NCBI GenBank assembly: GCA_035708065.1
Contig: DASSTC010000007.1
Span: 1-39,943 of the forward strand
Reading direction: 5' to 3'
DNA length: 39,943 nucleotides
Origin: JAICUY01 sp035708065
GTDB lineage: Bacteria > Chloroflexota > Limnocylindria > QHBO01
Shown: piece by piece, positions 7,243 to 15,254 of the stretch
Layout of the letters: every line of letters begins with the position of its first letter
Position numbering within the stretch: the stretch's first letter is position 1
Program-made: the position numbers and the translations under genes
Notes under the pieces: generated by a model
Seen by the model: only the letters and a program-made list of their open reading frames with translations
What the model was told of the DNA's origin: nothing
Databases searched by the model: none

Positions 7243-8115
7243 ATGACCGATACGCCCGCCGCCCGCAGCGATGGCAAGCTGACCGTCGCCCTGATCTCGG
7301 AGGTCTTCTGGGAGCCCGACGGAGAAGCGCGCCTCCACGACCGGCTCAACGAGGCCGCCGAGCGCGGCGCGGACCTCGCCGTCCTGCCCGAGCTGCCGCT
7401 CAACCCCTGGCGTCCGTCAACGAAGCACCCGGTCGACGGCGATGCCGAGCCGATGGGCGGCCCGCGGATGGCGGCGCAGGCGGAGGCGGCACGCGAGGCG
7501 GGCATCGGCCTGGTGGGCGGGATCATCCACCGCGCCGACGACGGCACCCGCACGAGCCGGGCGCTCGTCTTCGACCGCGCCGGCGAGCTGCGCGCGACGT
7601 ACGAGAAGCTGCACCTGCCCGAGGAGCCCGGCTTCTGGGAGACGAGCCACTACCGACCGGGGACGGAGGCGCCGCAGCGCATCGACGCGTTCGGGCTGCC
7701 GGTCGGCGTCCAGCTGTGCAGCGACATCAACCGCCCCGAGGGCTCGCACATTCTCGGCGCGCAGGGCACCCAGGCGGTGCTCGCGCCGCGGGCAACCGAG
7801 GAGCGCACGTACCAGCGCTGGAAAGTCGTCTTCCGCGCCATCGCGCTGACCAGCTGCCTGTACGTCATCAGCGTCAACCGGCCGCACCCCGAGGACGGCG
7901 TGCTGATCGGCGGCCCGTCGATCGCCGTTGATCCCGACGGTGAGATCCTCGTCGAGACCACGGATCCGATCGCCCTCGTCACGCTGGACTCAGCGGTGAT
8001 CAGGCGGGAGCGCACGGAGTATCCCGGCTACCTGCCGATCCGCGCGGACCTGTACGCCGATGCCTGGCGGCGCATCGCCGGGAGCGACGGCCTGCCGCCA
8101 GAACCGGCCCGCTGA
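7243..8115 (+). CDS. Carbon-nitrogen hydrolase (nitrilase superfamily)
   Basis: 290 residues; cytosolic hydrolase that cleaves a nitrile, amide or N-carbamoyl bond through a Cys thioester. The Glu-Lys-Cys triad is visible: E50 in LAVLPELPLNPW, K122 in YEKLHLPEEPGFWE, and C159 in GVQLCSDINRPEG. The length and the 'RALVFDRAGELRATYEKLHL' and 'GGPSIAVDPDGEIL' blocks match the family. The ATG at 7243 is preferred over the longer upstream reading frame since a -10 box ends 6 nt before it. It converges with the zinc-ribbon membrane protein gene, whose stop lies 3 bp away. Substrate not determined; the nearby oxygenase and amino-acid importer hint at nitrogen-compound use, but they are separate transcripts. 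Confidence 0.92.
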   Translation: MTDTPAARSDGKLTVALISEVFWEPDGEARLHDRLNEAAERGADLAVLPELPLNPWRPSTKHPVDGDAEPMGGPRMAAQAEAAREAGIGLVGGIIHRADDGTRTSRALVFDRAGELRATYEKLHLPEEPGFWETSHYRPGTEAPQRIDAFGLPVGVQLCSDINRPEGSHILGAQGTQAVLAPRATEERTYQRWKVVFRAIALTSCLYVISVNRPHPEDGVLIGGPSIAVDPDGEILVETTDPIALVTLDSAVIRRERTEYPGYLPIRADLYADAWRRIAGSDGLPPEPAR

Positions 8116-8118
8116 CGG

Positions 8119-8820
8119 CTACTGGGTCAGCTTGAAGGTCGCCTGCGCGATCTTGTCCTCGCCCCGGTAGATGCGCATCACGTAGGTCCCCGGTCCCCAG
8201 GAGCTGATCAGGCCGTCGCTCCCGACTGCGTAGCAGACGACCTTGCCCTTCGGCGGCGCCGGCACTGCGCCGTCGTCGCGTGACTGGACGACGGTCTCCT
8301 TGCCGTCCTTGACGCGGACGACCTCCTCGCCCAGCCGGTCGACACCGAACGCCTCGCCGAGCGTGACCGTGTGCGCGAACACGCTCCCGGGGCCGAACGT
8401 GTCGGTCTTGCCGCTGATCTCGCAGGTGCTCCGGTTGCGGCCGGTGCCGAAGGTCAGCGTGCCGGGCAGCTTCGGCGTGGGCGCCGGCGTCGCCTGCGGC
8501 GTCGGCGTCGGCTCAGGAACGGTTGATGCCGAAGGACGCACGGTGATCGACGGCCGCGGCGTCGGCGACGCAGCGACGCCCACGGTCGGATCGGTCGGGT
8601 TGAGGTTCGAGAAGATCACCCCGAGAACGACCGCCGCGATGATCGTGCCAATGGCGGCGCCCATCGACAGCAGCGAGCGCTGGTCGGTCGGGAAGGGGCC
8701 GGCGGGTGCGGCGGCCGGGTTGCCCGCGACGAGCGGGACGCCGCAGTAGCGGCAAACGTGTGCCCAGGCGGGGTTCGGTCGGCCGCAGTTGAAGCACTCG
8801 ACGGTGTCGTCGCCGGTCAT
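8119..8820 (-). CDS. Zinc-ribbon single-pass membrane protein with Pro/Thr-rich stalk
   Basis: 233 residues from the ATG at 8820; a GTG at 8835 would add five. The N-terminus is a zinc ribbon, CFNCGRPNPAWAHVCRYCG (two CxxC pairs), expected in the cytosol. A membrane helix follows (MGAAIGTIIAAVVLGVIFSNL), then a stalk rich in Pro, Thr and Ser (PTPRPS to PTPKLP), then an outer domain of about 110 residues starting TLTFGTGRNRSTCEISGKTDTFG with two Cys. Known zinc-ribbon plus helix plus outer-domain proteins exist in Chloroflexota and Actinobacteria but their role is mostly unknown. GAGGGAG lies 14 nt before the ATG, farther than usual. Confidence 0.8.
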   Translation of the reverse strand: MTGDDTVECFNCGRPNPAWAHVCRYCGVPLVAGNPAAAPAGPFPTDQRSLLSMGAAIGTIIAAVVLGVIFSNLNPTDPTVGVAASPTPRPSITVRPSASTVPEPTPTPQATPAPTPKLPGTLTFGTGRNRSTCEISGKTDTFGPGSVFAHTVTLGEAFGVDRLGEEVVRVKDGKETVVQSRDDGAVPAPPKGKVVCYAVGSDGLISSWGPGTYVMRIYRGEDKIAQATFKLTQ

Positions 8821-8945
8821 CGGTCGGTGTGTCACTCCCTCAAGCGCCGCGCCGGGATGGGCGGCGCCAGCCTAGCACGCGAACGGCCGCCGGCGGTGAG
8901 AACGCCGACGGCCTGCGCCGACCGCGCAACCGGCCGGCAGGGCGA

Positions 8946-9032
8946 TGGTACCGGAGGTGGGGATCGAACCCACAAGAGGTTGCCCTCAACGGTGTTTGAG
9001 ACCGTCGCGTCTGCCTGTTCCGCCACTCCGGC
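8946..9032 (-). tRNA. tRNA-Leu (anticodon CAA)
   Basis: The reverse complement folds as a class II tRNA: acceptor GCCGGAG pairs with CTCCGGT (one G-U), the D-arm is GGCGGAACAGGCAGACGC-like, the anticodon stem ACGGT/ACCGT encloses the loop CTCAAAC with anticodon CAA, and there is a long variable arm and a T-arm with GGTTCGATCC. The 3' CCA is encoded (8946-8948). The CAA anticodon reads UUG. It is divergent from the sigma-factor gene, 28 bp away. Confidence 0.95.
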
Positions 9033-9048
9033 GCAGAGCAGCGGTCAT

Positions 9049-9054
9049 TATACG
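9049..9054 (+). promoter_or_regulatory. Possible -10 box TATACG for the sigma-factor gene
   Basis: An AT-rich TTATACG run lies in otherwise GC-rich DNA and ends 6 nt before the ATG at 9061. The hexamer register is uncertain (CATTAT at 9046 is an alternative). It supports the ATG at 9061 and a leaderless or near-leaderless mRNA. Confidence 0.4.
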
Positions 9055-9060
9055 GAGCCG

Positions 9061-9669
9061 ATGCCCGAGCCCCAGCCAGCGAGCTCCCGCCGTACGCCGC
9101 CGCTTCCCGACGAGGATGCGCTGGTTGGTCGTGCCGTGGCGGGTGACCGGGGCGCGTTTGCACGCCTCGTCGAGCACTACCAAGCGGCCTGCTACGGCCT
9201 GGCGTGGCGACTCCTGAACGACGCGGACCAGGCGGCCGATGCTACGCAGGACGCGTTCGTCCACGCGTTCGATGCGATCGGCGGATACCGCGGGGGGATC
9301 TTCCGCTCGTGGATCCTGCGCATCACGGCGAACGCCAGCTACGACATCCTGCGCCGCGCACAGCGTCGCCCGACGACGACGCTGCCCGATCCGACCGAGG
9401 GCCAGCCGGAGCTCGCCGACCTGAACGCGCCGAACCCGGCGAGCGAGGCCGCCCGCGGCGAGATGTTCCGGCACCTCGATGCGGCGCTTCGGCGGCTGCC
9501 CGAGGATCAACGGGTCGCGGTCGTGCTGTGCGACGTGTATGGCATGGACTACCACCAGGTGGCATCGCTCACCGCCTCCGCGCTCGGCACGGTGAAGTCC
9601 CGAATCCACCGCGGCCGGCTGCGGCTGCGCGAGCTGCTGGCCGACCATCGGGAACTCTTCGGCGGCTGA
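9061..9669 (+). CDS. ECF-type RNA polymerase sigma factor
   Basis: 202 residues, sigma-70 family group 4. Region 2 spans about residues 20-105: GRAVAGDRGAFARLVEHYQ, then the DADQAADATQDAFVHAF core-binding/-10 block, then FRSWILRITANASYDILRRAQRR. Region 4 spans about 137-192: RRLPEDQRVAVVLCDVYGMDYHQVA, then GTVKSRIHRGRLRLRELL, the -35 recognition helix-turn-helix. Region 3 is absent as expected. The upstream in-frame extension runs through the tRNA, so the ATG at 9061 is chosen. The stop overlaps the start of the next gene (TGATG), a putative anti-sigma factor, which is the classical ECF pairing. The signal it answers to is unknown. Confidence 0.93.
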   Translation: MPEPQPASSRRTPPLPDEDALVGRAVAGDRGAFARLVEHYQAACYGLAWRLLNDADQAADATQDAFVHAFDAIGGYRGGIFRSWILRITANASYDILRRAQRRPTTTLPDPTEGQPELADLNAPNPASEAARGEMFRHLDAALRRLPEDQRVAVVLCDVYGMDYHQVASLTASALGTVKSRIHRGRLRLRELLADHRELFGG

Positions 9670-10301
9670 TGGCGTCTGGAGCCGTGATGCACGACCCGAA
9701 CCGGCACCCCGACGACGAGCGCCTGTCGGCCCTCGCCGGCGGCGATGACGAGGTGCTCGACGATCGACCGCTGCGCGACCACGTCGCCGAATGCGCAAGG
9801 TGCTCGGCGGTCGTCGACGAGCTGCTCGCCCTGCGCACGGCGCTGTCGCAGCTTCCCGCGATCATGCCCCCGCGGCCGCTGCGGCTGCTGCCGCCGGCAC
9901 CGGAACCGCGCCCCGAACGCTCCGCCGCCGGCACGTGGGCCCGGCGCCTCTTCGCACCCGCACTCGCTGTCGGCATGGTGCTGGCGATCGGCGGCGGGAT
10001 CGGCACGTTCGTCGACCGGGGGATTCCGATGCTCACCAGCGCGGGCGCCGGCGCCGTCGCGGCACCCGAGTCTCAGGATCTTTCCAAGGGTGGCGAGCCG
10101 CAGCCGGCCGCGGCGCCGAGCGACAACGGCACGACGTTCGACGGCCTGGGCAATGGCCAGGCCGAGCCGCCGGAGCGGGCTGGCGAGCGGCAGTCGGCGA
10201 CCGACCGGCCGGCACCCTGGCTGCCGATCCTGGGCGCCGGCGTGGCGCTCATCGTCCTCGCGCTCATCCTGCGTTTCGCCGACCAGCCGCGGGCCGGCTG
10301 A
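9669..10301 (+). CDS. Probable zinc-finger anti-sigma factor, membrane protein
   Basis: 210 residues from the ATG overlapping the sigma stop (TGATG); an ATG at 9687 is also possible. The N-terminal domain has the zf-HC2 signature H38-x3-C42-x2-C45 (DHVAECARCSAVVDELLALRTAL), known to clamp ECF sigma factors. A Pro-rich linker leads to a membrane helix (LFAPALAVGMVLAIGGGIGTFV). A low-complexity segment of about 80 residues follows, then a second C-terminal helix (WLPILGAGVALIVLALILRFA). Two helices make the middle loop extracytoplasmic, a possible sensor. Assignment as the partner of the preceding sigma factor is inferred from overlap and the zinc motif. Confidence 0.82.
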   Translation: MASGAVMHDPNRHPDDERLSALAGGDDEVLDDRPLRDHVAECARCSAVVDELLALRTALSQLPAIMPPRPLRLLPPAPEPRPERSAAGTWARRLFAPALAVGMVLAIGGGIGTFVDRGIPMLTSAGAGAVAAPESQDLSKGGEPQPAAAPSDNGTTFDGLGNGQAEPPERAGERQSATDRPAPWLPILGAGVALIVLALILRFADQPRAG

Positions 10302-10317
10302 CGCGGGCGGCCACCGC

Positions 10318-10824
10318 TCAGATCTTGCCGAGGACGATCGCGCTCAGCAGCAGGAGGAGCAGCACGGCAGCGACCGCGAGTGCGGCCCACCCGGAATCGC
10401 GGAACGTGCGCGGCTCGGGCTCGCGCGCCGGAGGCCGGCGGGTCGGCGTCACCCGGACCTCGCCCGGCTGACGGACGGTGCGCGGCGCGGCCCGCGTCTC
10501 GGCCGCGGTGGCGCGCCAGCTCGCCCAGGTCCGCGTGGTGTTCGCCGGCGACGGGTTGATCGGCCGGCGTGAGGCGGCCCAATGGCCACCCGGCGGAGGA
10601 GCGGCGACCGGATGCTGCCGGTCGAACTCGTGACGCCGCGCCGGCGCCGAGAGGGTGGCCCACGCCTCGTTGATGCGGCGCATGCGCTCGGCATCGCCCT
10701 CCGCCCCGAGGTCGGGGTGGTAGCGCTTCGCCAGGCGCCGGTGCGCGCGGGCGACCTGCAGCGGCGACGCGTCGCGAGGCACGCCGAGCACCGCGTACGG
10801 ATCGAGCGTGGGATGGTCAGGCAT
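10318..10824 (-). CDS. J-domain protein with C-terminal membrane anchor
   Basis: 168 residues. The J-domain fills residues 8-65 (DPYAVLGVPRDASPLQVARA, then RYHPDLG with the HPD triad at 36-38, then INEAWATLSAPARRHEFD). It should stimulate DnaK ATPase locally. A Pro/Arg-rich, low-complexity middle follows, and the C-terminus is a membrane helix (WAALAVAAVLLLLLLSAIVLG) with almost nothing after it, so it is tail-anchored. Zinc-finger and client-binding domains of true DnaJ are lacking. The ATG at 10824 is chosen because TAGAAT ends 7 nt upstream; the longer reading frame runs into the polA promoter. Divergent from polA, with 79 bp between the two starts. Confidence 0.86.
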   Translation of the reverse strand: MPDHPTLDPYAVLGVPRDASPLQVARAHRRLAKRYHPDLGAEGDAERMRRINEAWATLSAPARRHEFDRQHPVAAPPPGGHWAASRRPINPSPANTTRTWASWRATAAETRAAPRTVRQPGEVRVTPTRRPPAREPEPRTFRDSGWAALAVAAVLLLLLLSAIVLGKI

Positions 10825-10831
10825 CGGGGCG

Positions 10832-10837
10832 ATTCTA
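10832..10837 (-). promoter_or_regulatory. -10 box TAGAAT for the J-domain gene
   Basis: On the minus strand TAGAAT ends 7 nt before the ATG at 10824 with no Shine-Dalgarno sequence. It matches the same hexamer and spacing at uvrA, uvrB and uvrC, implying a leaderless transcript. Confidence 0.6.
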
Positions 10838-10887
10838 CGGCGGTGCGCGGCGCCCCGAGGTCCGGCCGGCGAGCCGTCGCATCGGTC

Positions 10888-10893
10888 TAGACT
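10888..10893 (+). promoter_or_regulatory. -10 box TAGACT for polA
   Basis: TAGACT lies directly after a GCATCGGT octamer (10879-10886) and ends 10 nt before the polA ATG at 10904 (4 nt before an in-frame GTG at 10898). The leader is therefore at most a few nucleotides. Confidence 0.5.
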
Positions 10894-10903
10894 GGCTGTG
10901 CCA

Positions 10904-13777
10904 ATGGCGGAACGACGTCCCCTGCTCATGCTCATCGACGGCCCGAGCCTGGTGTATCGGGGCTACTTCGCGCTGCCGCCGCTGACCACCTCGGACGGCA
11001 CGCTGGTGAACGCCGCGTTCGGCTTCCTGCAGATCGTGCTGCGCGGGATGCAGGACCTCAAGCCCGACTACGCGATCGTCAGCTTCGACGTCGGCAAGCC
11101 GCAATTCCGCTTCGACGCATTCCCGGAGTACAAGGCCGGCCGGCCGAGCATGCCCGACGACCTGCGCAGCCAGTTTCCGCTGGTGCGCGAGATCGTCGCC
11201 ATGATGGGCATTCCGGTGCGCGAGCTGGAGGGCTACGAGGCCGACGACGTGATCGGGACGCTCGCGCAGCAGGCGACCGCGGCCGGGATCGACACGATGA
11301 TCGTCTCGGGCGACCTCGACGGACTGCAGCTGGTCAACGACCACGTGCGGCTGCTGACCACCCGGATGGGGGTTGCCGCCACGGTCATCTACGACGAGCA
11401 GAAGGTGATGGACCGATACGGGCTGCGCCCGGACCAGATGCTCGACTACAAGGCGCTCAAGGGCGACACGTCGGACAACATCCCCGGCGTGCCGGGCGTG
11501 GGGGAGAAGACCGCCAGCCAGCTGCTCCAACAATTCGGCTCGCTCGACGCGCTGTACGAGCGGCTCGACGAGGTGAAGGGCAAGCTCCGCGAGCGGCTCG
11601 CCGAGCACCGCGAGTCGGCGTTCATGTCGCGGCAGATCGGCCGGATCCTGTGCGACCTGCCGGTCGAGCTCGATGTCGAGGAGGCGCGCACCGGTCGGTA
11701 CGACCGTCGCGCGGTGGCGCAGCGGTTCCGCGAGCTCGAGTTCCGCTCGCTGATCGACCGCTTGCCGCCGTCGAGCATCGCGCCGACCGGCTACGACATC
11801 CCGGAACGCGACGCGGCCGGCGGTCTGCAGCTCTCGCTCGACCTGCTCGGCGGGACGCAGCCCGACTCGGCCGAGACGCGGCCGGCGACACGGCCCGATC
11901 CGGTCGCGGATCCGGGCGGCGCGATCGAGCACGTCGACCCGCGCATCCCGCGCAGCGCCGGGGAGCTCGGCGAGCTCGATGCCTGGCTGGATGCGCACGG
12001 CGATCGCGTCGGACTGGCGTGGGTCTCCGGCAGCGGCCGGCCGCTCGAGCGGCGGCTGCTGGGGATCGGGTTGGCCGGCGAGGACGGCACGACCTGGTAC
12101 CTGCCGTGGACCGACGGCCGCCTGCCCGAGTGGTTCGGTCGAAGCGACCGACCGCTGATCGGCCACGACCTCAAGCAGCTGCTCGTCGCGCTCGGGAATG
12201 TCGGCGTCACGCTCGAGGGCGCGGCGTTCGACACGCTGATCGCCGGCTACATGCTCAATCCGGCGCTGCGGGCGCAGTCCCTCGACGACCTTGCCGCGAA
12301 CCGTTACGGCGCCGAGCTGCCCTCGCGTCCGACCAACCCGGACACGGGCGCGGAGGAGGTCGGCTCGGCGCGCCGCGCCGCGGCCGAAGCGCTCACCGCA
12401 CTGCTCGTGCTGCCGGCGCTCGAGCGGGAGCTCGACGAGGCCGCGCTGCTCCGGCTCTTCCGCGAGGTCGAGATGCCGCTGCTGCCGGTGCTCACCCGGA
12501 TGGAGCTTGCCGGCGTCGCGATCGACCGTGAGGCCCTGGCCGCGATGTCCGAGGAGTTCGGCGCCGAGCTGGGGCGGCTCGAGTCGCGGATCTTCGAGCT
12601 GGTCGGGCACGAGTTCAACATCGGCTCACCGAAACAGCTCGAACAGATCCTCTTCCACGAGCTCGGGTTGCCCGCAACGAAGCGGACGCGGACCGGCTTC
12701 TCGACGGACGCATCGGTCCTCGAGGAGCTGCGGACGCAGCACGAGGTCGTCGGCCTGATCCTGGAGCACCGCCAGATCGCGAAGCTGAAGTCCACCTACG
12801 TCGACGCCCTGCCCGGGCTCGTCGATGCCAACGGCCGGCTGCACACGACCTACCAGCAGGCGGTCGCCTCGACCGGCCGCCTGTCGAGCACCGATCCGAA
12901 CTTGCAGAACATCCCGATCCGCACCGCGCTCGGCCGCCGCATCCGGCGCGCCTTCGTCGCGCCGGCCGGGAAGCTGCTGCTCGGTGCGGACTACTCGCAG
13001 CAGGAGCTGCGCATCCTGGCTCACGTCTCGCGCGACGCCGGGCTGAAGGCCGACTTCGCGGCGCACGCCGACATTCACCGCGCCGCCGCCGCGCGCGTCC
13101 TGGGCATCAGCCCCGACGAGGTGAGCCACGCCCAGCGCTCGATGGCGAAGATGGTGAACTACGGGATCGCCTACGGCATGAGCGACTTCGGCCTCTCCGA
13201 CCGGCTGAAGATCAGCCGCGAGGAGGCGCAGCGCTTCATCGCCGAGTACTTCAAGGCGTACGAGGGAATTCGGCGCTACACCGTCGAGATCAAGATCCTG
13301 GCGCGCGACCAGGGCTTCGTCACGACGCTGCTCGGCCGGCGCCGCTACCTGCCCGAGCTGACCGCCCGCAACTCGGCGCTGCGCTCTGCCGGCGAGCGGA
13401 TGGCGATCAACATGCCGATCCAGGGCACGGCCGCTGACGGGATGAAGATCGCGATGGTCCGGCTCGACGAGGCGCTGCGTGCACGCGGCCTGCCGAACAG
13501 CCGGATGCTGCTGCAGGTCCACGACGAGCTCGTCTTCGAGACGACCGAGGAGGAGCTCGGCGAGCTCGCGACCGTCGTCCGCGACGTGATGGAGGCGGCG
13601 TTGCCGCTCGATGTGCCGCTCACCGTCGATCTCAAGGTCGGCGACAACTGGGAGCACATGGACCGCCTGGAACAGACCGATGCAGAGGTCTGGCAGCGCA
13701 TCTCCGGCCCCGCCGCGGTCACCAGTGACGAGTCGGACGAGTCGGACGAGGCCGTGGTCGATGCGCTGCCGGCCTAG
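10904..13777 (+). CDS. polA: DNA polymerase I
   Basis: 957 residues; fills gaps after excision repair and removes RNA primers. The 5'-3' exonuclease domain (about 1-300) has LMLIDGPSLVYRG, SFDVGKPQFR, EADDVIGTLA, VSGDLDGLQLV and GDTSDNIPGVPGVGEKTA. The middle 3'-5' exonuclease-like domain (about 350-560) lacks the DxE of motif I (WVSGSGRPLERR instead) and the Asp of motif II (GHDLKQLLVAL), so proofreading is probably lost, as in Taq polymerase. Polymerase motif A is GADYSQQELRILAHVS, motif B KMVNYGIAYGMSDFG, motif C LQVHDELVFE, all intact. Motif B has Tyr where E. coli has Phe762. The tail has an acidic SDE triplet repeat. First gene of a polA-mutM-coaE operon. Confidence 0.97.
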   Translation: MAERRPLLMLIDGPSLVYRGYFALPPLTTSDGTLVNAAFGFLQIVLRGMQDLKPDYAIVSFDVGKPQFRFDAFPEYKAGRPSMPDDLRSQFPLVREIVAMMGIPVRELEGYEADDVIGTLAQQATAAGIDTMIVSGDLDGLQLVNDHVRLLTTRMGVAATVIYDEQKVMDRYGLRPDQMLDYKALKGDTSDNIPGVPGVGEKTASQLLQQFGSLDALYERLDEVKGKLRERLAEHRESAFMSRQIGRILCDLPVELDVEEARTGRYDRRAVAQRFRELEFRSLIDRLPPSSIAPTGYDIPERDAAGGLQLSLDLLGGTQPDSAETRPATRPDPVADPGGAIEHVDPRIPRSAGELGELDAWLDAHGDRVGLAWVSGSGRPLERRLLGIGLAGEDGTTWYLPWTDGRLPEWFGRSDRPLIGHDLKQLLVALGNVGVTLEGAAFDTLIAGYMLNPALRAQSLDDLAANRYGAELPSRPTNPDTGAEEVGSARRAAAEALTALLVLPALERELDEAALLRLFREVEMPLLPVLTRMELAGVAIDREALAAMSEEFGAELGRLESRIFELVGHEFNIGSPKQLEQILFHELGLPATKRTRTGFSTDASVLEELRTQHEVVGLILEHRQIAKLKSTYVDALPGLVDANGRLHTTYQQAVASTGRLSSTDPNLQNIPIRTALGRRIRRAFVAPAGKLLLGADYSQQELRILAHVSRDAGLKADFAAHADIHRAAAARVLGISPDEVSHAQRSMAKMVNYGIAYGMSDFGLSDRLKISREEAQRFIAEYFKAYEGIRRYTVEIKILARDQGFVTTLLGRRRYLPELTARNSALRSAGERMAINMPIQGTAADGMKIAMVRLDEALRARGLPNSRMLLQVHDELVFETTEEELGELATVVRDVMEAALPLDVPLTVDLKVGDNWEHMDRLEQTDAEVWQRISGPAAVTSDESDESDEAVVDALPA

Positions 13778-13782
13778 GCGAC

Positions 13783-14685
13783 GTGCCTGAGCTGCCCGAG
13801 GTCGAGACCGTCGCCCGCGACCTGCAGCGCTGGGTCGCGGGCGCCGAGATCGTCGACGTGGAGGTTGGCTGGGACCGCACGATCACGCATCCGCAGCCGC
13901 CAGAGCGCTTCGTGGCCGAGCTGCGCGGCGCGGTGATCGACCACGTCGGCCGCCGCGCGAAGACCGTCCTGATCCACCTGCGCGACGGGCGGGTGGTGAC
14001 CGTCGCACTGCGGATGACCGGCGCCCTGATCGTCGCGCCGCCCGGGACGCCGCCGGACCGGTACGCCCGCGTCGTCTTTCATCTCGCCGACGGACGGCAG
14101 CTGCGCTACCGCGACATGCGCAAGTTCGGGCGGATCGGGCTGTGGGAGGGCGGCGGCCTCCGCGCGCACGGCAGGCGGAAGTCGCAGCCGAAGCGCGCCG
14201 CGGAGGGACGAGCGGCGTATCGCGTCGGGGATGTCTTCGCGCGCCACGGTCCGGAACCGCTGGCACCCTCGTTCAGTGCGAAGCGCTTCGGCGAGCGGCT
14301 GGCGCATCGGTCCGGAAGGCTGAAGTCCCTGCTGCTCGACCAGTCGTTCGTGGCGGGCATCGGCAACATCTACGCCGACGAGGCGCTATGGCGGGCGCGG
14401 CTCCATCCGCTGCGCACCGCCGACACGCTGAGCGACGAGGAGGTGCGGCGGCTGCATCGGTCGATCCGTTCGGTCCTGCGCCAGGGCGTGGCCAACCGCG
14501 GCTCGAGCTTCAGCGACTACGTCGGCGCCGACGGCGAGCCGGGCGCGAACGCCGAGCGACTGAACGTCTATCGACGGACCGGCCAGCCGTGCTACCGATG
14601 TGGCCGCCCGATCAGCCGGGTGGTGATCGGCCAGCGCAGCACGCACTTCTGCCCGCACTGCCAGGCGACGCCGAAGGACCGATGA
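13783..14685 (+). CDS. mutM: Formamidopyrimidine-DNA glycosylase
   Basis: 300 residues; base-excision enzyme that removes 8-oxoguanine and ring-opened purines and cuts the strand. MPELPEVE gives the catalytic N-terminal Pro and Glu after Met removal. The GRRAKTVLIHL block carries the conserved Lys, then RYRDMRKFGR and LLLDQSFVAGIGNIYADEAL (the helix-two-turn-helix), and the C-terminal zinc finger CYRCGRPISRVVIGQRSTHFCPHC. It is some 25-30 residues longer than usual, mostly from a basic insert after GLWEGGGL (about residues 124-148). GTG start 5 bp after polA. Its stop overlaps the coaE start (ATGA), indicating translational coupling. Confidence 0.96.
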   Translation: MPELPEVETVARDLQRWVAGAEIVDVEVGWDRTITHPQPPERFVAELRGAVIDHVGRRAKTVLIHLRDGRVVTVALRMTGALIVAPPGTPPDRYARVVFHLADGRQLRYRDMRKFGRIGLWEGGGLRAHGRRKSQPKRAAEGRAAYRVGDVFARHGPEPLAPSFSAKRFGERLAHRSGRLKSLLLDQSFVAGIGNIYADEALWRARLHPLRTADTLSDEEVRRLHRSIRSVLRQGVANRGSSFSDYVGADGEPGANAERLNVYRRTGQPCYRCGRPISRVVIGQRSTHFCPHCQATPKDR

Positions 14686-15254
14686 AGGTCATCGGGCTGA
14701 CCGGCAACATCGGCTGCGGCAAGAGCAGCGTGGCGGCCATGCTGCGCGCGCTCGGGGTGGCGACGATCGACGCCGACGCCCTCGCCCGCCAGATCCGTCA
14801 GAACGACGCCGATGCGCGTCGGGCGATCGAGCACCGCTTCGGGACGCTCGATGCGCGCCGGCTGGGCGAGATCGTCTTCGCCGACCCGGCGGCGCTGCGC
14901 GACCTCGAGGCGATCCTCCACCCGCTGGTGCGCAACGCGGTGCGCGAGCGGTTGGCCGAGCTGGAGGAGGGCGGCGTGCCGGTGGCCAGCGTCGAGGTGA
15001 TCAAGCTCTTCGAGTCGCCCCTGCACGATGCCTGCGACGAGGCGTGGGTCGTCCGCTGCGACGAGCAGGATGCGGTCAGCCGGCTCGCCGCGTCACGCGG
15101 CATGGACGAGGCGACGGTCCGCGCGCGAATGGCTGCGCAGTCGTCGCAGGACGACAAGATCGCGCGCGCCGATGTGGTGATCGACAACCGCGGCTCGCTC
15201 GACGAAACGCGGCGGCAGGTCGCCGCCGCGCTCGCCGCGCTCGAGCGCTCCTAG
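14682..15254 (+). CDS. coaE: Dephospho-CoA kinase
   Basis: 190 residues; catalyses the last step of coenzyme A synthesis, ATP-dependent phosphorylation of dephospho-CoA. P-loop GNIGCGKSS (8-16), ATIDADALARQI, the LEAILHPLVRNAV lid/substrate region, VEVIKLFESPLHDACDEAW, and DVVIDNRGSLDETRRQV at the C-terminus match the family. The usual 'D.pLL' in the Walker-B-like strand appears as VIKLFES, a mild departure. The ATG overlaps the mutM stop by 4 nt, as in many bacteria where coaE follows polA-mutM. Its TAG stop is embedded in a CTAG that is also the stop of the converging cpaB-like gene. Confidence 0.95.
   Translation: MKVIGLTGNIGCGKSSVAAMLRALGVATIDADALARQIRQNDADARRAIEHRFGTLDARRLGEIVFADPAALRDLEAILHPLVRNAVRERLAELEEGGVPVASVEVIKLFESPLHDACDEAWVVRCDEQDAVSRLAASRGMDEATVRARMAAQSSQDDKIARADVVIDNRGSLDETRRQVAAALAALERS

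Noticed and set aside
9061..9669. Upstream extension of the sigma-factor frame to 8758
   Set aside because: The extension would translate antisense through the tRNA-Leu gene; the ATG at 9061 has a nearby promoter and matches the normal family length.
13727..13750. Tandem repeat as a satellite or phase-variable tract
   Set aside because: It is a short in-frame 9-bp repeat (about 2.7 copies) encoding the acidic tail of PolA; too short to suggest phase variation.
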